Of a stretch of DNA of 64,000 nucleotides, positions 37,701-50,832 are shown in pieces. The stretch is from Alisma plantago-aquatica (taxonomy: Eukaryota > Streptophyta > Magnoliopsida > Alismatales > Alismataceae). Positions within the stretch are counted from its first letter, which is position 1. The number at the start of each line of letters is the position of its first letter. The DNA is taken from the NCBI GenBank assembly GCA_963693085.1, contig OY856411.1, forward strand, positions 1,351,347,550 through 1,351,411,549, written 5' to 3'. Below the pieces are notes generated by a model, which did not search any database, was not told the DNA's origin, and was given only the letters and a program-made list of their open reading frames with translations. A program made the translations under genes and the position numbers.

Positions 37701-40700
37701 GTCCACATTCACACTACATACCACCTTTCAATAATTCCCTCTACAAAAAGTGTACCATATGGATTTTTCTATCAAAATATTCCATTCAACCTTGATGAGA
37801 AGGAACTTGAATTTATCTCTAAGCCTATGGATGTCTAAGATGACCACATCTTTGGGTAGACTACACTTATTGATCCTAAACTACCTCAACCTTACTAATA
37901 GACTCACTATAATTGATGCTACTCTCACTAGCATGTTCTCATATTTAATTAGTTATATTCCCTTTTCCAAATTGGTGAGAAGAAATCTTTGTAAAGCATG
38001 ACGTGAATTCAGTCGGGGATACACTCTTGATTAGAACATCCACCCTGTTAGAAAGGTTGACTTTGTGTCGGATAAAACTTTAGTTGTTGGCGAATAATCA
38101 CTTTAGGTCTCGACTCTTATTGCATGTTCAACAATACATTGGCTTCGATAGCTTGTAATTAGAAGTTACTAATCAGAATTTTTTCTTAACAAAGATTATA
38201 AACGTAATGCACCTTAGGCCAATATAAGAAAATATAAATGCTCACATAATTGATGATAGCTTCATAAAAGATCACATCTTCTATGCCAATACAATGTCTC
38301 TCTCCATGTCCTTGCCCATCCCAACTTGACCAATAAGTCACCCTAAAAAATAAGTAGCTATTTTTTCTGCTAGATATCAATTTGACATGCTTGGGACATA
38401 GAATGAGGATTGAAGATTTAAAATCCCTTCTAAATAGGAAGCCACATTGTAGGTTGCACCATCAAACTCCCAATCTTATGACACTCTCAAATTCTATATA
38501 ATGCAACATTCAAATTCCTTATAGAATCAAATATGGTGATATCAACCACATATACACACTTCTTATGTAGTTAAGACATTTTCTTAGAATCATCACTGGT
38601 AGGGATTTAATAGGCCATCTGACATCTTCTTCTATCTAGATACTACAATAACATGGTTGCTTGGGTTTGAGGTAAATAGTTTAATCTTTCTAAACTTCAC
38701 AACTTCTTAGTCACTCATGCCACATATCACATTTTGTTAGTAAGTTTTAGAAGATAAAATGGCCAAAGAAAGTTCATGTTCTTCTATGGCTTATGTGGCA
38801 CAATGAACTCCTTATGGGGTCTGATTGGTTCCAACATTACTGTCTTAGTCCTTTTATATATTTTGTATGCCATAACATGATTATATAGATGGTATTTCTT
38901 CCGTTGTTATTTCTCTAGAACCATAGGCATATTTCTATAAAGGATGTTATAACTTCATAGAAAATAATACTCTTATTATTTTCACTCTCTTAAATTGAGT
39001 GTCCTACATGATCCACCTCTTCAAAATAATTGAAGATGTTTTTATACATGTATTATCTAACATATTTGAATTGAAATAAATGATGGACTCTTTAGGGATT
39101 TAAAACACCCCACAATGCATATTATTGAAATTTACTCTACATGCTCTCTTTGCCTCTCTGTCCTTTGTAGATGATGCATCTTCTCAACGGAAGCCAACAT
39201 GCCCTTCAAAGACCTTGAAAATCTCCTCCAAAGACATCTGTCAGTATCCAAGTGGCTTCATATCCTTTTCTATGCTAAATCATGATGATTTTGACAAAGC
39301 TTAAAATGTTTAACTGTCTGTTTCCTCATCCTATCTTGCTAGTTTCACCAAGTTTCTTCTTATCATATCCACTCCTATGAGTTTTACTAAGGGGTTCCCA
39401 ACCCTATATTGCGAGACATACCGTTGTACCCCTTCAAACTATGTAACTAAATTTGTATGTTATAAGGTGTTCCCACCCCCTACAACTGGAATTAACAACA
39501 CATTTATAACATATTTCCACCTCTACTACTGGATTTAACAACACAACCACTTTATATGATCATAGAGTTTGGAACACGAGAGCCACCCTTGGTGTATCTC
39601 TTATTTGTTCCCACCTTACCAATATGTATGCTCATATGTACTGGTTATCATATGACACACAGAGCGCTATCCTGGTTTGGGACACTTTTTCTTTAATTAG
39701 GTCAAGTGAAAAGAAAATGTATCATTTGGAACTTAGTGTGCATGTGATATTTTAGTTAGTATCTCTAAGTCATGTAAAGACATGATGATCTTACTACAAA
39801 TATGTATGACATACACATTTAGCAAAGTCTTCTTGTGGCAGAGTTCATAGAATATGCACCATGTGAGAATTTCATGCTAGGTGTTTAGATAATAATGATA
39901 CCAGGATTTGTATATTGGCTTATCTAATATGTATTTATAACTTGTACAATGATACTAGGGATTATATATTGGCTTGTCTAATATGTATTTATGGCATATG
40001 ATCTTTAATAAAGATTTGTCAATTCAATAGTGTTGTCAAGGTTGTAATAAATCTTATTCACAATGCTATTCTAGGTTCATATATATATTTGATACACTAT
40101 TCATTTCTAACAATCAAAATCATGTGTTAATATCAAACCCGAGGAACAAAGCATTGTAAATATTGGAACATTGCTAAAGAAGAGAATGCAGTGCCTCAAA
40201 ACATGCAAATGAGGTTTTCAATTATTTTACATAAAAACTCAATTGCTTCGAATTTAATAATGAGTGTTATTGTTACATATATCCTCAAATTAATAATATG
40301 ATCAATATATATCACATTCAATTGACGTAACAAATAGTAATTAACATTCACAATGTGTTGAGATCTTAAATGACAAAAATAATATGACTTCAATTGAGAG
40401 TTTACGTTATAATATTGGATCATAATTTTGTTCCGTAGTAGTGACAATCCTAAAAACGCATCACCAATAATTTAGTTCATCAAATGTAAAGTAGTTTTGA
40501 TAACTAATTTTATGAGATTTATGATTTGTTTAAATAGATTGAGATGGAAAATAAAATGATTCTCAAATAAATTCACGTGATAGAATATCTCCAGTGAAAG
40601 ACAACTATAACATATATACATGTTGATGAATTTTATGGTGAGAGGTGACTAGTGATAAGTTCCTCCAAGGACTTGCTATTAGGGGCATGTTCAAATGATG

Positions 40701-43700
40701 TACAACTTGTATACTAGGTTTATTTTTATGTAAGAAACATTGTTTTTTATTTGCATTATTCAAGTAGCTTAGGCCCTTAATTTGGATACCATGTTAAGAT
40801 TATATTCTTGACTCATACAAAATATGGACACTCAAAGTATAATTTTACAAGCCAATAAGTTGTTTACTAGAACTTTCTATAATATTGTGGTTTCATGAGA
40901 ACTTGAAGCCATATAAAATAGGTTTCTATGGTTTACTATTCATAAATTAGCTCATAATCAAGTTGAGAACAATAGATTATGGGAAATCAAAATTTCAACA
41001 CATGATGTATGCATGAGTAGTGTACATCATGTTCCAGCAATAGTAGAAAATAAGGTTAAATTTATCAATTTCCAAAGGAATAATTATCATTAGATGTATT
41101 TTCGTAATTAAATGGAAAACATAAAAGCATGCCCTAAAAGGGATTCCACCTTAAACTCTTGGGACTCTTTCGAGAGCCTAAATAGAATACATGTAGAGGT
41201 CAACATTTGATCCACATTCTCATTCTACTCATATATAATTGTAGTTGTGTCATTATTTCCATCAACCAAACTATCCATATTTTTTTCTCTTTGTTGTTTA
41301 TTATTAAGGATTGATGGTAGGAGTGAACATAAAAAATCCTATTATCTATACAATCTTCCATAAATAGTGTATCATTCACCATCTAACTATCAAAAGAGTC
41401 AAAATTACATATTTAATTTGGAGATATACAAATATGCTAATTTCCAAAAGAATGGGTATTGCAACCTTTTGATTCCTAATTTCATTTCATTTTCCTGAGA
41501 CAAGAGTCATAAGATATATATTTTATATTTTGACATATATCAAGCACTTTGGGTACTTTTGTGGATTGTACTCGTGACATCAGATAGGATCTCCTGTCTA
41601 CAACATGTGTCCCTCCTCATCTTTGTCGGGATACACACTCCCAACCATTCTTATCTGGATTTGAATCTCCTTTTATGCATCCTATGCTTCTACATTATGG
41701 ATGGAGAAATGTCATGAGATCTTAATCCAATGAGTTTCAACATTGGATGTATCACTTCTCTAGTCACGGAAAACCTCTCCTCACCTTTAACACGTCATGG
41801 AGGTCTTGTCATCCTACTTGATTCCATCAAGGAGGCATCAAATAGTGAATTGAATTTATGTCCACTAGACCATGAATAATGCTTCATGACGTGGTATCTC
41901 TCTCCACATGGGCCTTCAACCCCCCCTAATGATTAAGGGTAGTGCTTGGTCCCATATAACCTTTTTACCATCCTTGTCACCTTGATCATGGCATCAATAC
42001 ATACTCCATTATGTCACAAATGGAAAAGTGTAGAGGGTTACCTTCTAAAAAAATAATACATCAGAAAATCATTTCATCAATTATGTTATTATTCTACTAA
42101 CCACCATTGCTCTAGTTTTATAGACAGGTTCCATGATCCTTCCCTTTAGGATCTTGCAAAGGTTTTTGACCCATACCAATATTTTAATTGGGTATGGAAG
42201 AACCAAAGATGTAATGGATCGACCAATCAAATCTTCCAGAGTCAAGGGATATCCTCATTGTTATAACAATGGTGTCCACGAGTCATCTAGCCTTGTTGGA
42301 AATTCGTATGGTCAGATTTGAAAACAACATAGCTTTTCCCCACATCATGAGGTAAATCATAAACGTTTCATGATCTAATGATTGTTGCACACAACCACAT
42401 ATCTCTAGATTGGGATTATATCTAGAACATCCATTTCAAAGCTTATAGATATCTTAGGTCCTTGGTCTTCTACAAAATATCATTGGGCAAAACACGACCC
42501 ATCATACCAATGCCTTAGATGGCAGAACCCATTTTAGAAAAATCAAAGCCATTTAAATAATCATTTTTGTGAAATTCTCTTCTAGAAATTCTCTTTGTCA
42601 CTCCAAAATTTCAAACCTTATAAAGTTTTATTGCTGAACTCAAATTTTACTTACTTTTGGTTCTTTTTCAGTAAGGAGTTAATTTCATGGATGTTATCTG
42701 TCTTACAAGGTTTGTGATGATGGAAAAGATATATATCAATTTTTCTTTGTTATTGATGTTCTTATGAATTTGGGTTGTTTTATTGTTTCTCTTTTAAACT
42801 TATTTTCCTTAATTGCAATGCATTTTTATTATACGTGTATACATCAATCACTATATATATTTTTCATGTGGTATATGATCTTGCTCGATGCAGGTGGTTT
42901 CATTACGTTAAGTGAGAAACCGTTGCTTCTATTTTTAATGCATAGAATCTCAATTGATGTTTGGTGTTTGCATCACCATTGTATATTAACAATATGCCAA
43001 ATCCCACAAAGTCTTACCTATATTATGATATCTTTTGGTGCTAACACTAAACCCATTTAATATATATGACTAGTTATTGTTTTGAATGCATGATCTATGT
43101 CTTGTGATATTGAAAGTAATTACTTGTTTGGGCATGCATCCCATTATTATGCAACATTGCATTTTATTTCATGGCAAGATGATTTTATGATCTTTTGGTT
43201 TCATGTTCTCATAATTTCCAAAAAAATATCGATTTGATCATTTGAGTCACTTTTGTCTCTTTTGAGCATATCCATTTCTCTTTGAACTTACATTTTTGAC
43301 ACACTTTTCTTGATGCTAATTATGATGCTCAGCTCCTATTTATTGCAAATAGTAACATTCATTGATCCTATCTTATTTGTCAATTTTCCTACTTGGGGTG
43401 TTACCCTAACCATACAAGTATATCTTGAGGACAAATGTAGACTTAATAATATTATTGGCTAGGAATGAGATGGTACTATGGTGCCAGATGTGGGATTTTA
43501 GTTCTAATTTGATCATGTATCTTATAAACACTTTCTATATGATATGATGCGTCTTGACATTGCTTATTGCATATCTAATGATCCATTTTCATATGATATC
43601 TTCTGCAATTCATATTACCAGAAACCCTTTAGGATTTAAATATTTATAAGATCAAGCTAATTAAGTAAAAGTAATGGAATTTTGTACTTTATTATATTGA

Positions 43701-44712
43701 CAAAGTAACAATGGGGACCCCAAAACCCCCATTTATATATAAACTTACTTTTTATACAAGAAAGCATTACAAATTGTCTAACTTAATGTGGTGCCATCAT
43801 GTTCATCTATTTTTATATAATCCATAAAATGGATGGATATCATCAAAGACGGTGTGTAGAAAGTCAAGATCATGTGAATGGGATGCAAGCCACAATTGAT
43901 CTCTTTAGAGTGGCAATCATGGAGTTCAACTATGGAGCTCGAGTCACTAAAAAAATCCATGTGTAAGTTTGACATAACTTTATGAATTTACTAAAGAATA
44001 TAAGGATTTGGTTGCTAGTTATTACCAGATCCATCAAGTACTATAGGCTACCAAAATTCAAGATCTCATTTTAATACATATTCATGGAATCAATAATAAT
44101 ACTAGAATAGACATAACTTCTAGTCCAATCAAAATTGTATTATGCAATGACAAAATACTACCATATTATTTTTGAACACTCCCACACAATGTTTTCGTAA
44201 ATACTACCATCCAAAAGAGAGAAAAAATAACTCATCATGTTTTTATCTATTAGCCCTCAAATATGTTATTTTAGTTTTAAACCACTCCACTGAAACATTT
44301 TGTTCTTGGATTAATACTTTGGACTATCACTACACTAAAACAAACAAACCATGTAGCATACTATCACTCATTCATATGTCATGAGAATAGAATTAGGAAC
44401 ATAAATGGGATGATCCATAATAAGAAAACATGAGTGGTTATATAAATCCCTAAAACCTAGTAAACTGATGCAATCATGATTATATTACTATCAAGAGTTT
44501 GTGTGTATTTAATATTCGATTATATATTTGATAGCTAAGAAATAATGTATAAGTACAAACAATAGTATTAATACATGTTCATATAGGTTAAACTCTAGAT
44601 GCGATCTCATTAGGGTTTAATGGAATTCCTGTTTCTTTTCCCATGTAGTTAAAAAAACATGTTTAATAATCAAAACCTAAATATTGTGATGTTTGATAGT
44701 GATATGAGGAAG
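34785..44712. other. About 10 kb of AT-rich DNA without a supportable gene
   Basis: Only short open stretches occur on either strand and none resembled a known protein. The texture at about 36000-43000, with many scattered stops in otherwise codon-like sequence, would suit old retroelement relics, but no LTR pair or pol motif was found by eye. Confidence 0.45.
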
Positions 44713-44715
44713 TTT
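44713..44715. other. Target duplication TTT of the second CACTA-like element
   Basis: TTT directly precedes the CACTAG end, and TTT at 48622-48624 directly follows CTAGTG. Three bases is the length expected for CACTA elements. Confidence 0.75.
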
Positions 44716-44739
44716 CACTAGTATAGGAATGGTCTGTAG

Positions 44740-45270
44740 CATCGATTATTTTAAGCCTGTAGCGTCACTTTATAACCGACGCCTAAGCGGTTGTCGCTAT
44801 AGAATTTGCTATATAGCGTCAGTTTATTTGACCAAATAAAACCAACCTTACAGAGTAAACACCGAAAAGGTTGTAAAAAATCTGACCCAGGCGAGAAAAA
44901 CTGATATTTAGCATCGGTTATTCCAAAAAAACTGACCATGTAAACTCTCTCGGTCGAGAAAATTGTCGACCGAACACATTTTCGGTCGACAATTTTCTCA
45001 ACTGAGAGAGTTTACAGGGTCGATTTTTTTGGAATAACTGATGCTAAATATTGAATAACCACTTCAGTGTACTCCTCGGTCGAGAACATTGTCGACCGAA
45101 AATATTATCGATCGACAATTTTCTCGACCGAGAGAGTTTACAGGGTCGGTTTTTTTAGAATAACCGACGCTAAAAATTTAAATAAACATTTCAGTGTACC
45201 CCTCGGTCGAGAAAATCGTCGATCGAAAATATTTTAGCCGACAAAATTTTCGACCGAGGGGTACACTGAA
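44740..45270. repeat. Left palindromic subterminal array of the second CACTA-like element
   Basis: Copies of CTCGGTCGAGAAAATTGTCG and its reverse complement alternate, separated by GGGTCGGTTTTTTTAGAATA-like stretches. One inverted pair (44941-45015) spans about 75 bp. Confidence 0.8.
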
Positions 45271-46249
45271 ATCTACAAAAACTGAAATAGAACAGAAGAT
45301 TCATATATTCTGGGAGAGGGGAGCATTGATGCTCAACCTTCACTATTCAAAACCACACATTCATGAAAAAAAATGATTCATAATCACATCATAATTTAAT
45401 CGATTAAAAGCAATCATTATCCATGTTGGGTTCATCTAAGATGATAAATTACTCAAGAACTATCATACAAGCTCGCACCCTAGGTAAAGGTACATATTTA
45501 TACTTGGATCAATATTTTACGGCAAAATCATGTACATGTAACGTAAGAGTGAACAATAATCATGGATAAAGTTATATAACTCACCTTAGAGATGATGTAG
45601 AAACTCCAAACAGCAAGGTAGATTGAAGAAAAAGGGGGAAGAAACCCTAGCTTGGGCATTCCTCTTCACCAAGCTCGTTCCTTCTCCAAAAAGGAAGCAA
45701 ACCCTAGAGGGGAAGATAGAACAACAAGAAAAACAAAGAAAAAGAGACATATCTCATTTACTAAGACTAAGAAGCAAAACAAGGTAGCACCAAACAATCT
45801 CAAGAAAGGTGGATCCGAACCTGAAAATGAACTCGGGAACCTTACTTGGAAACGTCGACAACCTTCCTTGGAAATGGCGGCGACCTTACTTGGAAACGGT
45901 GGCGACCTTCATGGAGGATGAGACGACCTTCATGGAGAGGCGGCGACCTTCGTGGAAGTGTGGAGAGGCGGCGACGACAAGCTCTTTTCATGGAGAGGAG
46001 GCAAGGGCTTTAGTGGCGCGGAGAGGTGGCAAGGCTTCACGGACACCACGATCCTCTTTGAACACGACTACGAGCTTCTTGGCAAAGGCTTTGGCGACAC
46101 GACAACAATGAAAAATGATGCCGCGGGAGAGAAGCAGAGAAGGTATCCGTGGCGGAAAAGGTATCGGCGCCGCGGGAGAGAAAAAGAGAACGAAAATTTT
46201 GTTTCGCGGGAGAGAAAGACTAGGTTTCGGCCATTTTAAAGGAGAGACT
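45271..46249. other. Purine-rich and GC-rich interior block
   Basis: A possible capture or leader region. From about 45590 the sequence is purine-rich, then GC-richer from about 45800, with repeated GGCGGCGACCTT and CTTGGAAACG words and several overlapping open frames on both strands. None was recognised as a protein. The position beside a subterminal array resembles the GC-rich block of the first CACTA, so it may be the old promoter or first-exon region. Confidence 0.45.
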
Positions 46250-48600
46250 CGACCTGTAGCGTCAGTTAAAATAAACAAACCGACGCTAAAGATAAGCGGT
46301 GCCCGTGTCTGGTTATTTAAAAACACTCAAACTCATTTTTGGTCGAAAAATTTGTTGACCGAGAGGTTATCGGTCGACAAATTCGTCGACCGAGGGGAGC
46401 TCTAGGGTCGGTTAAAAGTAAAAAATCGACGCTAGAGGTGCTTATACATGCGTAAACTAAACTGGATCCAAATTTCATGTCGGTCGACAATATTGTCGAC
46501 CGAGGAGCCTTTTAGGGTCGGTTATAAGAAAAAACTGACCCTAGAGGTGCTTATACACATGAAATTTGGCTCTTTCTCAGTCGACGAATTTGTCGACCGA
46601 GACTGAGAGGTTATCAGTCGACAAATTCGTCGACCGAGTGAGCTCTAGGGTCGGTTAAAAGTAAAAAATCGATGCTAGAGGTGCTTATACAACCCTAATA
46701 TGGGATGATGTTATGTGAAACCATAATATAGGGTGATGTCGTGTGAAACCATAATATGGGATAATGTTATGTGAAACCCTAATATGGGATGATGTTATGT
46801 GAAACCGTAATATAGGGTGATGTTGTGTAAAACCCTAATATGGGATAATGTTATGTGAAACCTTAATATGGGATGATGTTATGTGAGACCCTAATTTATA
46901 AACATGGGAAACTCTAACCCTAATGAGGGAATAGGGATGCTATTTTTGTATTGCATGATGTTGATATGGTTGTTATCAAGTATACTAACCATGCAAGTAT
47001 CATGAGATAATAAGCGTAACCAGGTATGAGCTATGATGGTAATGGGCCTTGTGAGCCATTATTTTATTTGTTGCGTAGTGAGAGGTGACAACAAGAATTT
47101 GAATATGCCTAGTGAGTTATGTGAGATGCTTGTGTAACAAATATCCTGAATACCTTGGTCATATGACCTGAAGGTAATAGTTACCTGATAAGTGATAACC
47201 ATGTTTAGTGATGAACTAAGGATTTGAATACCCATATCCAACAAATGTGATGATGGTGGTATTGAGGGATGTGAATTCCCAATAATGAGACAAGGGATTG
47301 AGATCCCAATGCTTTATAAAGTTTTGAAAAGTACTAAACTGGATCCAAAATTCATGTCGGTCGCCAATATTGTCGACAGAGGAGCCCTTTAGGGTTGGTT
47401 ATAAGAAAAAACTGACCCTAGAGGTGAAATATGGCTCCTTCTTGGTCGACGAATTTGTCGACCAAGAGGTTATTGGTCGACAAATTCGTCGCCGAGAGGT
47501 TATCGGTCGACAAATTCGTCGACTGAGGGATCTGTAGGGTCGGTTATAAGGAAAAACCGACCTTAGAGGTGCTTATACACGTGAAATCTGGCTCCTTCTC
47601 GGTCGACGAATTTGTCGACCGAGAGGTTATCGGTCGACAAATTCGTCGATTGAGAAGAGCTCTAGGGTCGGTTAAAAGTAAAAAACCGACGCTAGAGGTG
47701 CTTATACATGCGTGAACTTAACTGGATCCAAAATTCATCTTGGTCGACAATATTATCGACCGAAGGGACTTCTAGGGTCGGTTATAAGGAAAAAACTGAC
47801 CCTATAGGTACTTATATACGTGAAATATGGCTCTTACTCGGTCGACGAATTTGTCGACCGAGAGGTTATCGGTCGACAAATTTGTCGACCGAGAAGAGCT
47901 CTAGGGTCGGTTAAAAGTAAAAAACTGACGTTAGAGGTGCTTATACATGCGTGAACTAAACTGGATCCAAAATTGATGTCTGTCGACAATATTGTCTACT
48001 GAGGAGCCCTTTAGGGTCGGTTATATGGAAAAAAACTGACGCTAGAGGTGCTTATACATGCGTGAACTTAACTGGATCCAAAATTTATCTCGGTCGACAA
48101 TATTGTCGACTGAAGGGACTTCTAGGGTCGGTTATAAGGAAAAAACCAACCCTAGAGGTGCTTATACATGTGTGAAGGCAAACTGGATTCAAGATGTCTA
48201 ACCCACGTTTTTGTAACATATAAAGTCGGTTATTTGGAAAAACCGACCCTATAGATCGAGGCGCGAAGCTAAAATCAAGCAAATTTTTGCCGTGGGAAAC
48301 TGTAATTGGCTTTCTAGTCCAATTGTCTATAAGGTCGCTTATTTTAGGAAAACTAACCCTATAGAGATACACTACAAGGTCGGTTATTTTAAGAAAAGTG
48401 ACCCAAGAGGTCTTAAGTGGTGCCCGCGTTTTTGATAGACATATAAGGTCGGTTATTTAGAAAACCGACCCTATAGAGTTACACTACAAGATCAGTTTTT
48501 TTAAGAAAACTGACCCAAGAGGTCTTAAGTGGTGCCCACATTTTTTTAGACATATAAGGTCGGTTATTTGGAAAAACCGACCCTACAGGTAGTGACGTTA
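46250..48600. repeat. Long palindrome-rich array, interrupted by a captured segment
   Basis: A composite unit recurs about ten times. It consists of a GGTCGGTTATAAGGAAAAAA-type motif, then CCGACCCTAGAGGTGCTTAT, then CTGGATCCAAAATTCATGTC, then a perfect palindrome such as GGTCGACAATATTGTCGACC or CGGTCGACGAATTTGTCGAC with its inverted partner. Unit spacing is about 105-200 bp. Copies lie on both sides of the LTR-derived segment at about 46690-47320. Confidence 0.83.
46690..47320. repeat. Captured fragment of the neighbouring LTR family
   Basis: This stretch is the reverse complement of part of the LTR at about 53990-54790. AACCAGGTATGAGCTATGAT, GGGCCTTGTGAGCCAT, TTAGTGATGAACTAAGG and TTTGAATACCCATATC all have counterparts there. 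It begins with about eight copies of a 27-29-bp unit (GATGTTATGTGAAACC plus CTAATATGGGAT), corresponding to the GTTTCAAATCATATCATCAC repeats of the LTR. Divergence is visible, so the transfer is not very recent. Confidence 0.77.
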
Positions 48601-48624
48601 TAACCCATTTCTGTACTAGTGTTT

Positions 48625-50523
48625 GGATCCATCTTAGGGTTGTGGAACCATGGGGTTGTTGTGGAGAAGTCTGTTGGATGCTACAAAATTTGATGTTAAA
48701 CTGGATAGGTCAAAACTAATAAATGGAATGAATAATCCATAATTCACTGACCGAATAGTAGTGATGTGACCGATCTCGATCTAGCATTGCTAGTGAAGAT
48801 AAACTATAATAGCCCACTCTTTCCAAGTCAGGTATGTTTATTCAGTCAACTACACATTAAGTCAATTTGTCTTATTTGATTTGGACTGAATATAGTGAGG
48901 AGGGATGTCTAGTGATGTTTTAGGGGGGGATTAAGTCACACTAATCTCTAGTAGTTTGCAAACAATACCTAAGTTAGACTGAATAAAATGTAAGCCAAAT
49001 GACTTATTAAGTTAGACAAGCAAAAATGAAAAAAGACTTATGTAAAAAATTACCAAGCACCTCCAACTACTTAGATAAGCCAATTCTAACTCCTAGATCA
49101 TTCAAAACACATCAACCCTTATAGGAGGACGGTTTATGGATTTGAAGTAGATTTTTTGTCCCTATAACATGGATGGCAGTTTCATACCTTATTTGCATCT
49201 AGACAAGGAGGTCAACCCTTCAAATAATAAGTTTCCTACAGTTCTATATTTTACCTCTTATGGACAAAATCCCTTCTAATCTCTTTCCTTACCCTAATTC
49301 TTGATTTATTTCCCTATTTTCCATGTTTAACCATGGGTGGATCCAAAGAAGGGCATTGGTGGTGAATCATAGCTCCAAAAAATATTGGAGAAGATTTTGA
49401 GGAAACTTTGGATTCACTTACTTACGGTTATGTAGGTGAGTGGATTGAGCCTACTAGAACTATTTATGCATCTTCAGGCTAAAATTACATCAAAAAAAGC
49501 ATAAATTGTATTTCTAAATAAAAATGCTGGGTGTTTATATGAATGAAGGAAAGTTAAGTAGATACAAAATGTTATTGTACTAAAGGCAAATTAAAATAAA
49601 AATTCATGTTTCTATCACCCTGTGCTTTTGAATCAATTAAGACCAATTCATAAAAAATTACCCATTCTTGAATTTTGTTTGGTGAATCACCTTCATTACC
49701 ATGTTTTTAATAATAGAGTATTTAAGAAATGAACAAGTTTCCTAGTACTTGCTATTGTAAATGAGAGGATTACAATTATTTTCAATTTACTATAAATTAT
49801 TAGAATGTTTTTGAATATTTTACCGTGCTTCACAAATATTATCAAAATCTTTTAATACATTACAAAAAAACCATAATACGGTTCTATCTCAAAATACGTT
49901 TTTCAAGACTAACATGGTGAAAGAAACAAGTAAATGATTCAAGTAGTTATTGAGAGTATGGCTTGACTCTAGATATCACTATTACATTTTGGGATGCTTG
50001 ATGGGTTGTTATCACCCTAGTTGAATCATTGATGACATGGCCTTAGGAGCCAACAAGCCAAAAGAATAATCTAGAATTAATCATCTTAAGTGTGGTTTAG
50101 TCATTTGTGGCGAATAGGTAGGGTCCCTAGTTACTAGTGAGGGTCATCACTAACTTGTAGCATCTTGGTATACTTGTGAGCTCGGGTAGTCAATTAAGAT
50201 TGGTAACTGATAACACTTAGGGTCACTGATGGAGGATGTTGGATGTTGTCACTTGAAACATTAAAGGTTGCTAGAGATAGGGTGTAGTTTCTCGGCAACT
50301 GGTAGCGACCTGGTATTTGGTTTCCAATGACTAAGAGGGGTCACAATCATTCATAATGCTGGGATGAAGAAGTCACTGGCGATAGACAAGTGATGGTTTC
50401 TAGTGAATTTTTTATTTGAGTAATGTTTTTGTATTTTTTTGGTTAATCAAAATCTTTCCTGTTTTTATTATTTTTTTCTAAAAGTTTAAAAATGAATATG
50501 TATAAGAGAATAGAGAAAGGAGG

Positions 50524-50559
<36 letters not shown>

Positions 50560-50707
50560 AAGGACAACGAAAGAAGAAGAAAGGGATCTTAAAAAGCAAA
50601 ATAAGATATTCAACCTGAATTGCTAATGTACAAAGTGTAGATATTTACACTATTTTGCTAAAACATATGAGACTAACTGATCTAGGGAAGTAAGATATTC
50701 AGAGCCA
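48625..50707. other. AT-rich DNA without recognisable gene
   Basis: No supportable coding region or element. A microsatellite lies at 50524-50560. Confidence 0.5.
50524..50560. repeat. Compound microsatellite (TA)n(TG)n
   Basis: About ten TA units followed directly by about seven TG units. Confidence 0.9.
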
Positions 50708-50832
50708 ATTTCCATAAAAATACCAAAACTAATGCATTGGATCACATCAAAACTCCGTAATTAAGTGTGCTTGGAGGAGAGTAGTACTAAGATGGGTGGC
50801 CTCCTGAGAAGTCCTTGTGTTAGTACCCCTTT
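50708..50832 (+). pseudogene. Degraded 5S rRNA-like sequence
   Basis: From about 50719 the sequence follows plant 5S rRNA in order: ATACCAAAACTAATGCATTG, ATCACATCAAAACTCCGTAA, TTAAGTGTGCTTGG (A box), GAGAGTAGTACTAAGATGGG, and TGGCCTCCTGAGAAGTCC (C box), then TGTGTTAGTACCCCTTT. The 5' 12 bases or so are poorly matched. Substitutions at conserved positions mark it as a pseudogene or 5S-derived fragment rather than an active gene. It is closer to full 5S rRNA than the Cassandra segments, and no LTR flanks it. Confidence 0.77.

Larger units (their letters stand above)
44716..48621. mobile_element. Non-autonomous CACTA-like element
   Basis: A 3,906-bp element with ends CACTAGTATAGGAATGG and CCATTTCTGTACTAGTG (imperfect inverted repeats) and a TTT target duplication. 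The subterminal regions are full of GGTCGGTTA and TAACCGACC-like motifs, and large palindromes centred on GTCGAC fill much of the rest. It has no transposase frame. Its right end (GTGACGTTATAACCCATTTC) closely resembles that of the first CACTA (GTGACTTTATAAGCCATTTC), and both share GGTGCCCGTGTCTGGT or a one-base variant, so the two are probably related. Confidence 0.82.

Noticed and set aside
45652..46405. Overlapping frames in the second CACTA-like element as a captured gene
   Set aside because: Several frames on both strands are open because of GC and purine bias; none shows a recognised domain or exon structure.
46250..48600. CRISPR array, because of repeats separated by spacers
   Set aside because: The sequence is eukaryotic, the repeats are palindromic subterminal motifs in both orientations, and the intervening sequence is itself repeated.
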